Part shown: positions 28,266-37,394 of the stretch, piece after piece | Layout: each line of letters opens with the position of its first letter | Position numbering within the stretch: position 1 is the stretch's first letter | Assembly: GCF_002797855.1 (NCBI RefSeq) | Contig: NZ_PGFB01000003.1 | Span: 1-64,000 of the forward strand | Direction: 5' to 3' | DNA from: Compostimonas suwonensis | GTDB taxonomy: Bacteria; Actinomycetota; Actinomycetes; Actinomycetales; Microbacteriaceae | Length of the DNA stretch: 64,000 nt | Made by a program: the position numbers and the translations under genes | Notes under the pieces: model-generated | Seen by the model: the letters and a program-made list of their open reading frames with translations, nothing else | Told to the model about the DNA's origin: nothing | The model's database searches: none

Positions 28266-29138
28266 GTGATGCCCGCCGAGAACTCCGAGACCTGGCCTCG
28301 CGGCGGCAACGACCTCGTGGTGCAGGGCGACAACCTGGCCGTCATCCGTGACTTCCCCGACGAGACCTTCCGCCTCATCTACCTCGACCCGCCGTTCAAC
28401 ACGGGCCGTGCGCAGAGCCGGCAGTCGAGCGCCATGGTGCGCTCGGAGACGGGCGACAGGGTGGGCTTCAAGGGCCAGCGCTACGAGACGGTCAAGGGCA
28501 CCCTCTACGGCTACGACGACGAGTTCGCCGACTACTGGGAGTTCCTCGAGCCGCGCCTGCGCGAGGCCTGGCGCCTGCTCACCCCCGACGGCACCCTCTA
28601 CCTGCACCTCGACTACCGCGAGGTGCACTACGCGAAGGTCATGCTCGACGCGCTCTTCGGACGCGAGTGCTTCCTCAACGAGATCATCTGGGCCTACGAC
28701 TACGGGGCCCGCTCGCGCCGCAAGTGGCCGAGCAAGCACGACACGATCCTCGTCTACGTCAAAGACCCGTCCGGGTACTTCTTCGACTCGCGGGGCGTCG
28801 ACCGGGAGCCCTACATGGCGCCCGGGCTCGTGACGGCCGAGAAGGCCGCGCTCGGCAAACTGCCGACGGATGTCTGGTGGCACACGATCGTGTCGCCGAC
28901 CGGTCGCGAGAAGACCGGCTATCCCACTCAGAAGCCCGAGGGCGTGCTGAGGCGCATCGTGCAGGCGAGCAGCGCGCCGGGGGACTGGGTGCTCGACTTC
29001 TTCGCGGGCAGCGGCACCACGGGGGCGGTGGCGCAGTCGCTCGGCCGCCGCTTCGTGCTCGTCGACGAGAACCCGGAGGCGGTCGCCGTCATCCGTCGTC
29101 GTCTGGGCGAGCGCGACACCCTCAGCTATCTGAGCTGA
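28266..29138 (+). CDS. Orphan site-specific DNA methyltransferase (beta class)
   Basis: 290 residues. Motif IV DPPFNTG lies near residues 41-47 and motif I FFAGSGTTGAV near residue 240, the order of beta-class N6-adenine or N4-cytosine methyltransferases. Between them are YLHLDYREVHYAKVMLD and the target recognition part; SPTGREKTGYPTQKPEGVLRR precedes motif I. DPPF favours adenine methylation. No restriction endonuclease gene lies nearby; the neighbours are glmM and coaA. A solitary regulatory or epigenetic methylase is likely. The recognition site cannot be derived by reading. Confidence 0.9.
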   Translation: MMPAENSETWPRGGNDLVVQGDNLAVIRDFPDETFRLIYLDPPFNTGRAQSRQSSAMVRSETGDRVGFKGQRYETVKGTLYGYDDEFADYWEFLEPRLREAWRLLTPDGTLYLHLDYREVHYAKVMLDALFGRECFLNEIIWAYDYGARSRRKWPSKHDTILVYVKDPSGYFFDSRGVDREPYMAPGLVTAEKAALGKLPTDVWWHTIVSPTGREKTGYPTQKPEGVLRRIVQASSAPGDWVLDFFAGSGTTGAVAQSLGRRFVLVDENPEAVAVIRRRLGERDTLSYLS

Positions 29139-29232
29139 GCGCGTCGTATCGACCCGACGTGAGCTGAGCACGAGCACCCGCGAAGAGGGGCGGGGCCGGC
29201 TCGGGCCGGAGGCGCAGAGGACGGCGCTCGCT

Positions 29233-29284
29233 GGCTGGAGCTTGTTGTGCGCCGCTGGAGCTTGTGCGCCGCTAGAGCTTGCGC
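29233..29284. repeat. Imperfect tandem copies of the coaA 3' end
   Basis: Three neighbouring units of the form CTGGAGCTTGTGCGCCG, CTGGAGCTTG with a TTG insertion, and CTAGAGCTTGCGC. The last contains the coaA stop codon and final codons, so the end of coaA seems to have been duplicated twice just downstream. Confidence 0.6.
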
Positions 29285-30225
29285 AGGAGCACCGAGGAGA
29301 CCGAGTGGTCTCTGTCTTTGCGCAGCACGAGGGTCGCGCGCGAACGGGTCGGGCGGATGTTCTGCACGAGGTTGGGCTCGTTGATCTCGCGCCAGATCTC
29401 GGAGGCCCGTGCCCGTGCCTCGGCCTCGCTGAGGCTCGCGTAGCGGTGGAAGTACGACTCCGGGTTGGCGAAGGCGCCGCGCTGCAGCGACAGGAAGCGC
29501 TCCTCGTACCAGCGGGCGATGTCGCTCGTGCGCGCGTCGACGTAGATCGTGAAGTCGAAGAGGTCGCTCACCGCGAGCCGGCTCTCCGGGGTGGGCGGCT
29601 GCAGAACGTTGAGGCCCTCGATGATGAGCACGTCGGGCTGCCGCACGATGATCTCGGCGTCGGGCACGATGTCGTAGCTGAGGTGCGAGTAGAACGGCGC
29701 GCGCACCTCGGCGATGCCGCTCTTGACGTCGCTGACGAAACGCAGGAGCGCCCGGCGGTCGTACGACTCGGGGAAGCCCTTGCGGGTCATCAGACCCCGT
29801 CGGGTGAGCTCGGCGTTGGGCAGCAGGAAGCCGTCCGTCGTCACGAGCTCGACTCTCGGGGTGTCGACCCAGCGGGCCAGCAGCTCGCGCAGCAGACGCG
29901 CGATCGTCGACTTGCCGACGGCGACCGAGCCGGCGACGCCGATGACGAAGGGCGTCGTCTTGGCGCGCTCGCCCAGGAAGTCGCTCGTCGCCCTGTGCAG
30001 GTTGCGGGTGCCCGCGACGTAGAGGTTGAGCAGCCGGCTGAGCGGCAGGTAGACCTCGGTCACCTCGCGCAGATCGAGGGGCTCGCCGAGCCCTCGCAGC
30101 TGCACGATCTCGACCTCGCTGAGCGGGAGAGGAGTGGATGGCACGAGGCCGGCCCAGTCGACGCGGTCGAATTCGACGAACGGTGAACTGTGGCCGTGGG
30201 CGGGTGTGAGGGCCGACTCCGACAT
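29272..30225 (-). CDS. coaA: Type I pantothenate kinase
   Basis: 317 residues from ATG 30225; 12 further in-frame codons upstream lack support. The P-loop is [19 protein letters not shown], then [27 protein letters not shown] and the C-terminal [17 protein letters not shown] typical of prokaryotic CoaA. It phosphorylates pantothenate, the first step of CoA synthesis. A -10-like TAAACT (30239-30234) ends 8 nt before the ATG. Divergent from glmS with interlocked promoters. Confidence 0.95.
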   Translation of the reverse strand: MSESALTPAHGHSSPFVEFDRVDWAGLVPSTPLPLSEVEIVQLRGLGEPLDLREVTEVYLPLSRLLNLYVAGTRNLHRATSDFLGERAKTTPFVIGVAGSVAVGKSTIARLLRELLARWVDTPRVELVTTDGFLLPNAELTRRGLMTRKGFPESYDRRALLRFVSDVKSGIAEVRAPFYSHLSYDIVPDAEIIVRQPDVLIIEGLNVLQPPTPESRLAVSDLFDFTIYVDARTSDIARWYEERFLSLQRGAFANPESYFHRYASLSEAEARARASEIWREINEPNLVQNIRPTRSRATLVLRKDRDHSVSSVLLRKL

Positions 30226-30233
30226 AGCTTCCC

Positions 30234-30252
30234 AGTTTAGTGAGGATAAAAT
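30234..30252. promoter_or_regulatory. Interlocked divergent promoters of coaA and glmS
   Basis: Minus-strand TAAACT (30239-30234) serves coaA and plus-strand TAAAAT (30247-30252) serves glmS, 7 bp apart. Start codons are 8 and 7 nt from them. Each -35 would fall across the other promoter, so both cannot be occupied at once. Confidence 0.6.
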
Positions 30253-30259
30253 CGGGTTC

Positions 30260-32110
30260 ATGTGTGGAATCGTGGGTTACGTCGGCGACCAGAAGAGCCT
30301 CGAAGTCCTCCTCGGGGGCCTCAGCCGCCTCGAGTACCGCGGGTACGACTCCGCCGGAATCGCCGTGATCGATGAGCACGGCACCCTCAACACGGCCAAA
30401 CGCGCCGGCAAGCTCGCCGTGCTCAAAAAAGATCTCGAGACCAGCCCTGTCGCCAACGGCTCGACCGGCATCGGGCACACCCGCTGGGCGACGCACGGCG
30501 GGCCCACCGACCACAACGCGCACCCGCACCTGGGCGACGACGGCAAGCTCGCCGTCATCCACAACGGGATCATCGAGAACTTCGGCGAGCTCAAGGCCGA
30601 GCTCGTGGCCGAGGGCTTCGAGTTCACGAGCGAGACCGACACGGAGGCGGCCGCCATCATGCTCGGCCGCGAGTACCGTCGCACGGGCGACCTCACCGCC
30701 GCCTTCCGCGCGGTCGTGCGGCGCCTCGACGGAGCCTTCACCCTTCTCGCCGTGCACCAGGACCAGCCCGGCGTCGTCGTCGGCGCGCGCCGCAACTCCC
30801 CGCTCGTCATCGGCCTCGGCGACGGCGAGAACTTCCTCGGCTCGGACGTCGCGGCCTTCGTGGAGTTCACCCGCCGCGCCGTCGCGATCGGGCAGGACCA
30901 GATCGTCACCATCACGCCCCTCGCCGTCGCCGTCACCGACTTCGACGGGGCCGAGGTCGAGACCGAGGAGTTCGAGATCTCGTGGGACGCCTCCGCCGCC
31001 GAGAAGGGCGGCTGGTCGAGCTTCATGCAGAAAGAGGTGAGCGAGGAGCCCGAGGCCGTCGCGAAGACCCTGCTCGGCCGCATGAACGGCGGTGTGGTCC
31101 GGATCCCGGAGCTCGAGGCCTTCGGCGACGAGGTGCTCAGCGGCATCCGTCGTATCACGATCATCGCCTGCGGCACGGCCGCGTACTCGGGCATGGTCGC
31201 CAAGTACGCGATCGAGAAGTGGTGCAGGATGCCGGTCGACGTCGAGCTCAGTCACGAGTTCCGTTACCGCGACCCGGTGATCACCCCCGACACGCTCGTG
31301 ATCTCGATCAGCCAGTCCGGCGAGACGATGGACACGCTCATGGCCGTGAAGTACGCCAAGGAGGCCGGCGCCCGGGTGCTCTCGATCTGCAACACGCAGG
31401 GCGCGACGATCCCCCGCGAGTCGGAGGCCGTCATCTACACGCACGCGGGGCCCGAGGTGGCGGTCGCGTCGACCAAGGCCTTCGTCGCCCAGATCGCGGC
31501 GCTCTACCTGTTCGCCCTGCACCTCGCGCGGGTGAAGGGGACCCTCTCGGAGGAGGAGCTCGCCGCCCAGGCCGCCGAGCTCGCCGCGATCCCCGACAAG
31601 CTCGCGACCGTGCTCGAGTCGCACGGCGAGATCGCCCAGCTCGCCCGCTGGATGGCCGACACCCGCGCCGTGCTCTTCCTCGGCCGCCACGTGGGCTTCC
31701 CCGTCGCGCTCGAGGGCGCCCTCAAGCTCAAGGAGCTCGCCTACATCCATGCGGAGGGCTTCGCCGCCGGCGAGCTCAAGCACGGCCCGATCGCCCTCAT
31801 CGAGCCGGGCCAGGCCGTCTTCGTGATCGTGCCCAGCCCGCGCGGCTCGGCGACCCTGCACTCGAAGGTGGTCTCCAACATCCAGGAGATCCGCGCGCGT
31901 GGCGCCCGGGTCATCGCGATCGCCGAGCAGGGCGACGCCGCCGTGCTGCCGTTCGCCGACGAGGTCATCCCCATCCCGCTCGCCGCGCCGCTCTTCGAGC
32001 CGCTGCTCGCCGTCATCCCGCTGCAGATCTTCGCGATGGAGCTCGCGGCGGCGAAGGGCCTCGACGTCGACCAGCCCCGCAACCTGGCGAAGTCGGTCAC
32101 GGTCGAATGA
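30260..32110 (+). CDS. glmS: Glutamine-fructose-6-phosphate aminotransferase
   Basis: 616 residues from ATG 30260. This start is required because the glutaminase nucleophile must be Cys2: [18 protein letters not shown]. The N-terminal Ntn domain has [18 protein letters not shown]. The two SIS domains carry [37 protein letters not shown] and the end KSVTVE. It makes GlcN-6-P for cell-wall UDP-GlcNAc. Leaderless by position of TAAAAT; no glmS ribozyme is seen, as expected outside Firmicutes. Confidence 0.97.
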   Translation: MCGIVGYVGDQKSLEVLLGGLSRLEYRGYDSAGIAVIDEHGTLNTAKRAGKLAVLKKDLETSPVANGSTGIGHTRWATHGGPTDHNAHPHLGDDGKLAVIHNGIIENFGELKAELVAEGFEFTSETDTEAAAIMLGREYRRTGDLTAAFRAVVRRLDGAFTLLAVHQDQPGVVVGARRNSPLVIGLGDGENFLGSDVAAFVEFTRRAVAIGQDQIVTITPLAVAVTDFDGAEVETEEFEISWDASAAEKGGWSSFMQKEVSEEPEAVAKTLLGRMNGGVVRIPELEAFGDEVLSGIRRITIIACGTAAYSGMVAKYAIEKWCRMPVDVELSHEFRYRDPVITPDTLVISISQSGETMDTLMAVKYAKEAGARVLSICNTQGATIPRESEAVIYTHAGPEVAVASTKAFVAQIAALYLFALHLARVKGTLSEEELAAQAAELAAIPDKLATVLESHGEIAQLARWMADTRAVLFLGRHVGFPVALEGALKLKELAYIHAEGFAAGELKHGPIALIEPGQAVFVIVPSPRGSATLHSKVVSNIQEIRARGARVIAIAEQGDAAVLPFADEVIPIPLAAPLFEPLLAVIPLQIFAMELAAAKGLDVDQPRNLAKSVTVE

Positions 32111-32120
32111 TGCGGTCGTC

Positions 32121-32480
32121 ATGATCGCGGGAATCGGCGTCGACGTCGTCGACGTCGCGCGCTTCGAGCGCTCGCTGGCCCGCACCCCGCGGCTCGTCGA
32201 GAGGCTCTTCGTGCCGGCCGAGCGGGATCGGGCTCCGCGCTCCCTCGCCGCCCGGTTCGCGGCCAAGGAGGCGCTGCTCAAGGTGATCGGCGGAGCCCAC
32301 GGCGTGCGCTGGCACGACATGGAGGTCGTCTCCGACGACCACGGCAACCCGGCCTTCCGGGTGACGGGCACGGTCGCGGCCGCTTTCGCCGAGCTCGGCA
32401 TCGGAGAGGTGCACCTGAGCATGAGCCACGACGCGGGGCTCGCCTGCGCCTTCGTCGTGGCCGAGAGGGGCATCGGATGA
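32121..32480 (+). CDS. acpS: Holo-[acyl-carrier-protein] synthase
   Basis: 119 residues: MIAGIGVDVVDVARFERSLA, FAAKEALLKVIGGAHG with the conserved Glu and Lys, and HLSMSHDAGLACAFVV. It transfers 4'-phosphopantetheine from CoA to ACP. Ten bases after the glmS stop; the TGA overlaps the alr ATG. Confidence 0.95.
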   Translation: MIAGIGVDVVDVARFERSLARTPRLVERLFVPAERDRAPRSLAARFAAKEALLKVIGGAHGVRWHDMEVVSDDHGNPAFRVTGTVAAAFAELGIGEVHLSMSHDAGLACAFVVAERGIG

Positions 32481-33589
32481 CGCAGCCGCTGTTCCGCGAG
32501 GCGGTCATCGATCGCGCCGCCATCACCCGCAACGTCGAGCACCTGCGTGCACTCGTCGGCACCCCGCACACGATGGCGGTCGTCAAGGCGAACGGCTACG
32601 GGCACGGCGCCGTCGAGTCGGCGCGCGCTGCGCTCGCCGGGGGAGCCGACTGGCTCGGGGTCGCCGACATCCGCGAGGGCGTCGCCCTGCGCGAGGCGGG
32701 TGTCACCGCGCCCGTGCTCGCCTGGCTGCACGAGCCGGAGGCCGACTTCGGCGAGGCCGTGCGGGCGGGCATCGACGTGGGCGTCTCGTCGCGGGCGCAG
32801 CTCGAGCAGCTCGCCGCAGCCGGTTCGACGGCGGCCCCGGCATCCGTTCAGATCAAGTTCGAGACGGGGCTGAGCCGCAACGGCGTGGCCCCCGCCGAGT
32901 GGGATGTCGTGCTCGCCGACGCCGTGCGCTTCCAGAACGACGGCACGATCCGCGTGACGGGGCTCTTCAGCCACCTCTCGAACGCCTCCCCCGCCGACGA
33001 CGCGGCCGCGATCGCCCTCTTCAGCGAGGCGGTCGCGCGGGCTGCCGCCGTCGGGATCGCGCCCGAGCTCGTGCACCTCGCCGCGACCGCCGCGGCGCTC
33101 CGTCTTCCCGCTGCCCGATTCACGATGGTGCGCCTGGGGGTGGGCATCTACGGGCTGTCGCCGTTCGACGACACGGATGCCGCGGAGCTCGGCCTGACCC
33201 CCGCGATGACCGTGCGCGGGCGCGTCGCCGCCGTGCGCCGCGTTCCGGCCGGCACGGGGGTCTCCTACGACTACGCCTACCGCACCGAGCGCGAGACGGG
33301 CCTCGCCCTCGTGCCGCTCGGCTACGCGGAGGGCGTGCCGCGGCAGGCCTCCGGTCGTGCGGAGGTGAGCATCGGCGGCCGCCGCTACCCCGTGTGCGGC
33401 CGCATCGCGATGGACCAGTTCGTGGTCGAGGTCGGCGACGACCCCGTCGAGGTCGGCGACGAGGTGGTGCTCTTCGGCGACCCCGCGACGGGTGCCCCCG
33501 GGGCCACCGATTGGGCGGTCGCGGCATCCACGATCAACTACGAGATCGTCACGCGCATCGGGCCGAGGGTGCACAGGAGCTACGTCTAG
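32477..33589 (+). CDS. alr: Alanine racemase
   Basis: 370 residues. The PLP lysine is Lys37 in AVVKANGYGHGAVE and the catalytic tyrosine lies in GVSYDYAYRTERET; also VRLGVGIYGLSPF and CGRIAMDQFVVEV. It supplies D-Ala for peptidoglycan. ATGA overlap with acpS; tsaE starts directly at the base after the stop. Confidence 0.97.
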   Translation: MTQPLFREAVIDRAAITRNVEHLRALVGTPHTMAVVKANGYGHGAVESARAALAGGADWLGVADIREGVALREAGVTAPVLAWLHEPEADFGEAVRAGIDVGVSSRAQLEQLAAAGSTAAPASVQIKFETGLSRNGVAPAEWDVVLADAVRFQNDGTIRVTGLFSHLSNASPADDAAAIALFSEAVARAAAVGIAPELVHLAATAAALRLPAARFTMVRLGVGIYGLSPFDDTDAAELGLTPAMTVRGRVAAVRRVPAGTGVSYDYAYRTERETGLALVPLGYAEGVPRQASGRAEVSIGGRRYPVCGRIAMDQFVVEVGDDPVEVGDEVVLFGDPATGAPGATDWAVAASTINYEIVTRIGPRVHRSYV

Positions 33590-34084
33590 ATGGCGGTCGA
33601 GACCCGGCTCGTGACCGATCCGGATGCGATGGGCGCGCTCGGCGCGGAGCTCGCGGGGCGCCTGCGCGCGGGAGACCTCGTGGTGCTCACGGGGCCGCTC
33701 GGCGCCGGGAAGACGACGTTCACGCGCGGGCTCGGCGAGGGGCTCGGGGTGCGCGGCCCCGTCACGAGCCCCACCTTCGTGCTCGCACGCACGCATCCCA
33801 GCCTGCGGGGCGGCCCGGCGCTCGTGCACGTCGACGCCTACCGCCTGGGCAGCGCGGTGGAGCTCGACGACCTCGACATCGACTACGCCAACTCGGTGGT
33901 CGTGGTCGAGTGGGGCGCGGGAATGCTCGACGGCGTGAGCGACTCGTGGCTCGACATCCGCATCGAACGGCCCACGGGCGGCGTTGCAGGGGCAGCGGAT
34001 GCCGCGGCTCCCGAGCTCGCCGACGAGGAGCCGATCGAGCCCCGCACCGTGACCATCACCCCCGTCGGCCCCCGCTGGCTCTGA
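33590..34084 (+). CDS. tsaE: tRNA t6A synthesis ATPase TsaE
   Basis: 164 residues. P-loop GPLGAGKTTFTRGLGEGLG, then TSPTFVLARTHPS, HVDAYRLGSAVELDDL and VVVEWGAGMLDG: the YjeE family. The C-terminus (after about 130) is Ala/Glu-rich and not conserved. It works with TsaB-TsaD in threonylcarbamoyl-adenosine formation at tRNA position 37. Abuts alr without a gap. Confidence 0.94.
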   Translation: MAVETRLVTDPDAMGALGAELAGRLRAGDLVVLTGPLGAGKTTFTRGLGEGLGVRGPVTSPTFVLARTHPSLRGGPALVHVDAYRLGSAVELDDLDIDYANSVVVVEWGAGMLDGVSDSWLDIRIERPTGGVAGAADAAAPELADEEPIEPRTVTITPVGPRWL

Positions 34085-34119
34085 CCTCGCTCCTCCCTCC
34101 TCTCCTCCCTCGTCGGCAA

Positions 34120-34202
34120 CTCAAAACGACGGAGATTTGGCCTTTTGGGGGCCGTTTCGGGCACTTCTGGGCATTTTGGGGCCGAATCTCCGTCGTTTTG
34201 AG
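34120..34202. repeat. 83-bp palindromic element, family A copy 2
   Basis: CTCAAAACGACGGA (34120-34133) and TCCGTCGTTTTGAG (34189-34202) around a 55-bp core. In this copy the arms extend to 18 perfect bp (GATT inside, AATC opposite). The core is a run of T-tracts and G-tracts spaced about 10 bp. 35 bp after the tsaE stop. Confidence 0.9.
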
Positions 34203-34241
34203 TAGAGGCGGGGCCGAGGGGAGGGCGCCGGGGAAGGGGAT

Positions 34242-34247
34242 TAGGCT
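34242..34247 (+). promoter_or_regulatory. -10 element of tsaB (leaderless type)
   Basis: TAGGCT ends 7 nt before GTG 34255. Confidence 0.5.
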
Positions 34248-34254
34248 GGAGTCC

Positions 34255-34872
34255 GTGCTTCTGGCGATCGATACCTCCGCGGGAACGAGTGTCGCCGTCG
34301 TCGACCGCGATGGAGGGGTGCTCAGCGAACGCACGGTCGACGACACCATGCGTCACGCCGAGGTCGTCGGAACCCTCATCGCGCAGGCGCTCGACGAGGT
34401 GGGCGTACGGCCCGCCGAGCTCTCGGGCGTCGCGACCGGCATGGGCCCCGGCCCGTTCACCGGGCTCCGCGTGGGCATCGCCGCCGCGCGCACCTTCGCG
34501 CTCGCCGTGGGCAGGCCGGTCGTTCCGATCGTGAGCCACGACGCCATCGCCTTCGGCGCCTACGCCTCCGGGCGCAGCGGACGCCTGCTCGTCGTCACCG
34601 ACGCGCGCCGGCGCGAGCTGTACTGGTCGCTCTACGAGGGCGCCGACGAGTTCGGTCTCCCGCTGCGCGTCGACGGCCCGGGTCTGGCGAAGCCCCCGGA
34701 GCTCGCGGAGGGCCCCGAGCGGCTCGACGCCCGGCTCGTCTCCGCGGGCGAGCTCGGCATGCTCGCCGAGCTGACCTTCCTGCACGAGCGCCCCTTCGCC
34801 GCCGACGAGGCGCTCTACCTGCGCTCGCCCGACGTGACGCCCTCCGCAGGCGCCAAGCGGGTGACGGCATGA
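34255..34872 (+). CDS. tsaB: tRNA t6A synthesis protein TsaB
   Basis: 205 residues from GTG 34255: MLLAIDTSAGTSVAVVDRDG, then GVATGMGPGPFTGLRVGIAA, the ASKHA-fold scaffold subunit (YeaZ). It pairs with TsaD. A long open frame back to 32899 is a shadow of alr and tsaE. ATGA overlap with rimI and GTGA overlap rimI-tsaD make a coupled three-gene unit. Confidence 0.95.
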   Translation: MLLAIDTSAGTSVAVVDRDGGVLSERTVDDTMRHAEVVGTLIAQALDEVGVRPAELSGVATGMGPGPFTGLRVGIAAARTFALAVGRPVVPIVSHDAIAFGAYASGRSGRLLVVTDARRRELYWSLYEGADEFGLPLRVDGPGLAKPPELAEGPERLDARLVSAGELGMLAELTFLHERPFAADEALYLRSPDVTPSAGAKRVTA

Positions 34873-35456
34873 CCTGGCAGCTGCGCCGGGCGACGCCGGC
34901 CGACCTCGACGCGATCATGGGGATCGAGACATCCGTGTTCGTGAGCGACGCCTGGTCGCGCGCGAGCATGGCCTCCGAGCTCGCGAGCGTGCACGGCCAC
35001 TACCTCGTCGCCTTCCGCCCGGAGACCCCCGGCACGATCGACGCCTATGCGGGGCTGCACGCCCCGCAGGGATCCCCCGACGCCGAGATCCAGACCATCG
35101 CCGTCGCCGAGCACGCGCGCCGCCACGGGCTCGGCCGGGTGCTCATGCTGCAGCTCATCGCCGAGGCGCGGCGCCGTGGCGCGACCGAGATGTTCCTCGA
35201 GGTGCGCGCCGACAACCCGCCCGCGCAGACCCTCTACCTCGACCTCGGCTTCGAGAGGATCGCCGTGCGCCCGGGCTACTACCAGCCCGACGGGGTGGAT
35301 GCCTGGGTCATGCGCCTGGCGTTGGAGGAGCCCCGCACGACCGTCGCCGCCGGGCCGGCCGAGGAGCGCGAGGCATCCGGTCATGAGGCGCCGGAGGCAT
35401 CCGGAGCGTCCGGAGCGTCCGGAGCGTCGGCGGAGCAGGACGGGGGTCGGGCGTGA
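34869..35456 (+). CDS. rimI: Ribosomal protein alanine N-acetyltransferase RimI-like
   Basis: 195 residues. A GNAT domain (about 1-155): [40 protein letters not shown] (acetyl-CoA loop), [22 protein letters not shown]. The last 35 residues or so are low-complexity Glu/Ala/Ser/Gly with a threefold GGAGCGTCC repeat in the DNA. RimI acetylates the N-terminus of S18 in E. coli; here its position inside tsaB-rimI-tsaD is the usual one. Confidence 0.92.
   Translation: MTWQLRRATPADLDAIMGIETSVFVSDAWSRASMASELASVHGHYLVAFRPETPGTIDAYAGLHAPQGSPDAEIQTIAVAEHARRHGLGRVLMLQLIAEARRRGATEMFLEVRADNPPAQTLYLDLGFERIAVRPGYYQPDGVDAWVMRLALEEPRTTVAAGPAEEREASGHEAPEASGASGASGASAEQDGGRA
35402..35430 (+). repeat. Tandem 9-bp repeat in rimI 3' end
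   Basis: Three GGAGCGTCC-type units encode repeated Gly-Ala-Ser in the non-conserved tail. A likely slippage site. Confidence 0.6.
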
Positions 35457-36514
35457 ACCGTGACCAGCCGCTCGTCCTCGGCATCGAGACCTCCTGCGAC
35501 GAGACCGGCGTGGGAATCGTGCGCGGCACGAGCCTGCTCGCCAACGCCATCGCCTCCTCGATGGAGGAGCACGCCCGCTACGGCGGAGTGGTGCCCGAGG
35601 TCGCGGCGCGAGCCCACCTCGAGGCCATGACCCCGACGATCCGCGAGGCCGTCGCGGAAGCCGGCATCCGCCTCGAGGATGTCGACGCGATCGCCGTGAC
35701 GAGCGGGCCGGGGCTCTCGGGGGCGCTCATGGTGGGTGTCGGTGCCGCGAAGGCGCTCGCCGTCGCGCTCGGCAAGCCGCTCTACGCCGTCAACCACCTT
35801 GTGGGCCACGTGGGCGCCGACGTGCTGCGCGCGGAGGGCGAGGGTGACATCGAGCTGCCGACGATCGCCCTGCTCGTCTCCGGCGGCCACACCTCGCTGT
35901 TGCTCGTGCGCGATCTCGTCTCCGACGTCGAGCTGCTCGGCGAGACGATCGACGACGCCGCGGGGGAGGCCTTCGACAAGGTCGCGCGGGTGCTCGGGCT
36001 GCCCTACCCGGGCGGGCCGCAGATCGACCGGGTCGCTGCATCCGGAGACCCTCGGGCCATCCGCTTTCCGCGAGGGCTCAGCCTGCCCAAAGACAGGGAG
36101 CGGCACCGCTACGACTTCTCGTTCTCCGGTCTCAAGACGGCGGTGGCCCGCTGGGTCGAGCGCGAGCAGGACGCCGGGCGCGAGGTCCCGGTCGCGGATG
36201 TCGCGGCGAGCTTCCGTGAGGCCGTCGTCGATGTGCTGCTCACCAAGGCGCTCGCCGCGTGCGCCGACGTCGGGGTGCCGCGGCTGCTGCTCGGCGGAGG
36301 CGTCGTCGCCAACGCACGGGTGCGCGAGGTGGCCCGGGAGCGCTGCGCGGAGCAGGGCGTCGAGCTGCGGATCCCGCCGCTCGAGCTCTGCACCGACAAC
36401 GGCGCCATGATCGCCGCGCTCGGCGCCCAGCTCGTGATGGCGGGCCGCGAGCCCTCCGGCCTCGACTTCGGCGCCGACTCGACGCTGCCGGTCACCCTGA
36501 TCCAGGTGGGGTAG
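35453..36514 (+). CDS. tsaD: tRNA t6A threonylcarbamoyltransferase TsaD
   Basis: 353 residues from the GTG overlapping the rimI stop. [15 protein letters not shown], the metal-binding [20 protein letters not shown] with both histidines, [29 protein letters not shown] and the [12 protein letters not shown] loop: the Kae1/Qri7/TsaD family. It completes t6A37 in tRNAs that read ANN codons. End of this operon. Confidence 0.97.
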   Translation: MNRDQPLVLGIETSCDETGVGIVRGTSLLANAIASSMEEHARYGGVVPEVAARAHLEAMTPTIREAVAEAGIRLEDVDAIAVTSGPGLSGALMVGVGAAKALAVALGKPLYAVNHLVGHVGADVLRAEGEGDIELPTIALLVSGGHTSLLLVRDLVSDVELLGETIDDAAGEAFDKVARVLGLPYPGGPQIDRVAASGDPRAIRFPRGLSLPKDRERHRYDFSFSGLKTAVARWVEREQDAGREVPVADVAASFREAVVDVLLTKALAACADVGVPRLLLGGGVVANARVREVARERCAEQGVELRIPPLELCTDNGAMIAALGAQLVMAGREPSGLDFGADSTLPVTLIQVG

Positions 36515-36534
36515 GCGCCGAGCGGCGCTGCGCG

Positions 36535-36540
36535 TTGACA
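36535..36540 (+). promoter_or_regulatory. -35-like TTGACA before DUF4190 gene
   Basis: TTGACA, with AACTAT 18 bp further at 36559-36564 as a weak -10. It lies right after tsaD. Confidence 0.4.
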
Positions 36541-36606
36541 CCCTCAGTGGGGGAGTGCAACTATGGGGCAGTCTCACGCAACACACTGTCGATGAAGGAT
36601 GTCATC

Positions 36607-37269
36607 ATGAGCGACCCCGTCAACCCGAGCGGTTCCAACCCCGACGAGCCGGACGAGCCGACCACCCCGCCCGTGGCCGGTGCGCCGTCGGAGCCCGCTG
36701 CAGCCGTGCCGCCGGTTCCGCCCGCCGCCGACCTGCCGCCCGTTCCGCCCGTCGCCGACGTTCCTCCGACGCCTCCCACTCCGCCGGCCCCGCCCGTTCC
36801 TCCGGCGCCTCCGGCCCCGCCTGCTCCGCCCGCCGCGAGCCCCTACGGCGCTCCCGCCGCCCCGGCGGCTCCGTACGGCGCACCCGCGCAGCAGCCCTAC
36901 GGCGCTCCCCAGCAGCCGTACGGCACTCCGCCGGCCACGCCCTACGGTCAGCCGGCGAACGGCTATGCGCCTCCCGCCTACGCCGCTCCCGCCTCGCCCG
37001 CCAAGTCGCCGGTGCTGAGCATCATTTCGCTCATCACGGGCATCCTCGGCATCGTCGTGGGCTTCTTCGGCTGGGGCATCCTCTTCGCCATCGCCGGTGT
37101 CGTGCTCGGCTTCCTCGGCCGCTCGAAGGAGCCGGCCGCCAAGGGCCTGTGGCTCACCGGCATCATCACCGGCTTCGTGGGCATCCTGATCAGCCTCATC
37201 GTGCTCATCATCTGGATCGTGATCTTCGCGGCCGTCATGAGCTACGGCGGCGGGGACTACACCTACTAG
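36607..37269 (+). CDS. DUF4190 domain protein with Pro-rich N-terminus
   Basis: 220 residues. AAGGA (36595-36599) with 7 nt spacing fixes ATG 36607. Residues 1-125 are proline/alanine-rich, first with PPVPP/PPTPP runs, then YGAPA/QQPYG repeats. The C-terminal part has two to three membrane segments, with the DUF4190-like LSIISLITGILGIVVGFFGW and GRSKEPAAKGLWLTGIITGF. Probably a membrane protein with a flexible cytoplasmic tail; the function is unknown. Confidence 0.85.
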   Translation: MSDPVNPSGSNPDEPDEPTTPPVAGAPSEPAAAVPPVPPAADLPPVPPVADVPPTPPTPPAPPVPPAPPAPPAPPAASPYGAPAAPAAPYGAPAQQPYGAPQQPYGTPPATPYGQPANGYAPPAYAAPASPAKSPVLSIISLITGILGIVVGFFGWGILFAIAGVVLGFLGRSKEPAAKGLWLTGIITGFVGILISLIVLIIWIVIFAAVMSYGGGDYTY

Positions 37270-37286
37270 CCAGCACCTGTTCCGAA

Positions 37287-37323
37287 CGACGACGGCCCAC
37301 GCGATGCGCGTGGGCCGTCGTCG
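37287..37323. terminator. 17-bp perfect hairpin after DUF4190 gene
   Basis: CGACGACGGCCCACGCG, loop ATG, CGCGTGGGCCGTCGTCG. It begins 17 bp after the stop, lies between convergent genes and has no T-tract. Probably a bidirectional terminator. Confidence 0.7.
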
Positions 37324-37394
37324 TCGTCGGCGCGGATGACGGCGCGCCGACCGCGACGACCGCGCCGCCGCGACGCGCGGCGAACAGGGCGGGC

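Noticed and set aside
26250-29177. 975-codon minus-strand frame opposite rpsI, glmM and the methyltransferase
   Set aside because: Antisense shadow; all three plus-strand genes carry family motifs in order.
30226-30262. glmS ribozyme or other riboswitch upstream of glmS
   Set aside because: Only 34 bp separate the coaA and glmS start codons; there is no room for a ribozyme.
29126-33829. 1567-codon open frame on the minus strand opposite coaA (same strand), glmS, acpS, alr and tsaE
   Set aside because: It runs antisense to well-supported genes (and overlaps coaA in another frame), has the Arg/His/Gly/Asp-rich composition typical of GC-rich shadow frames, and shows no domain.
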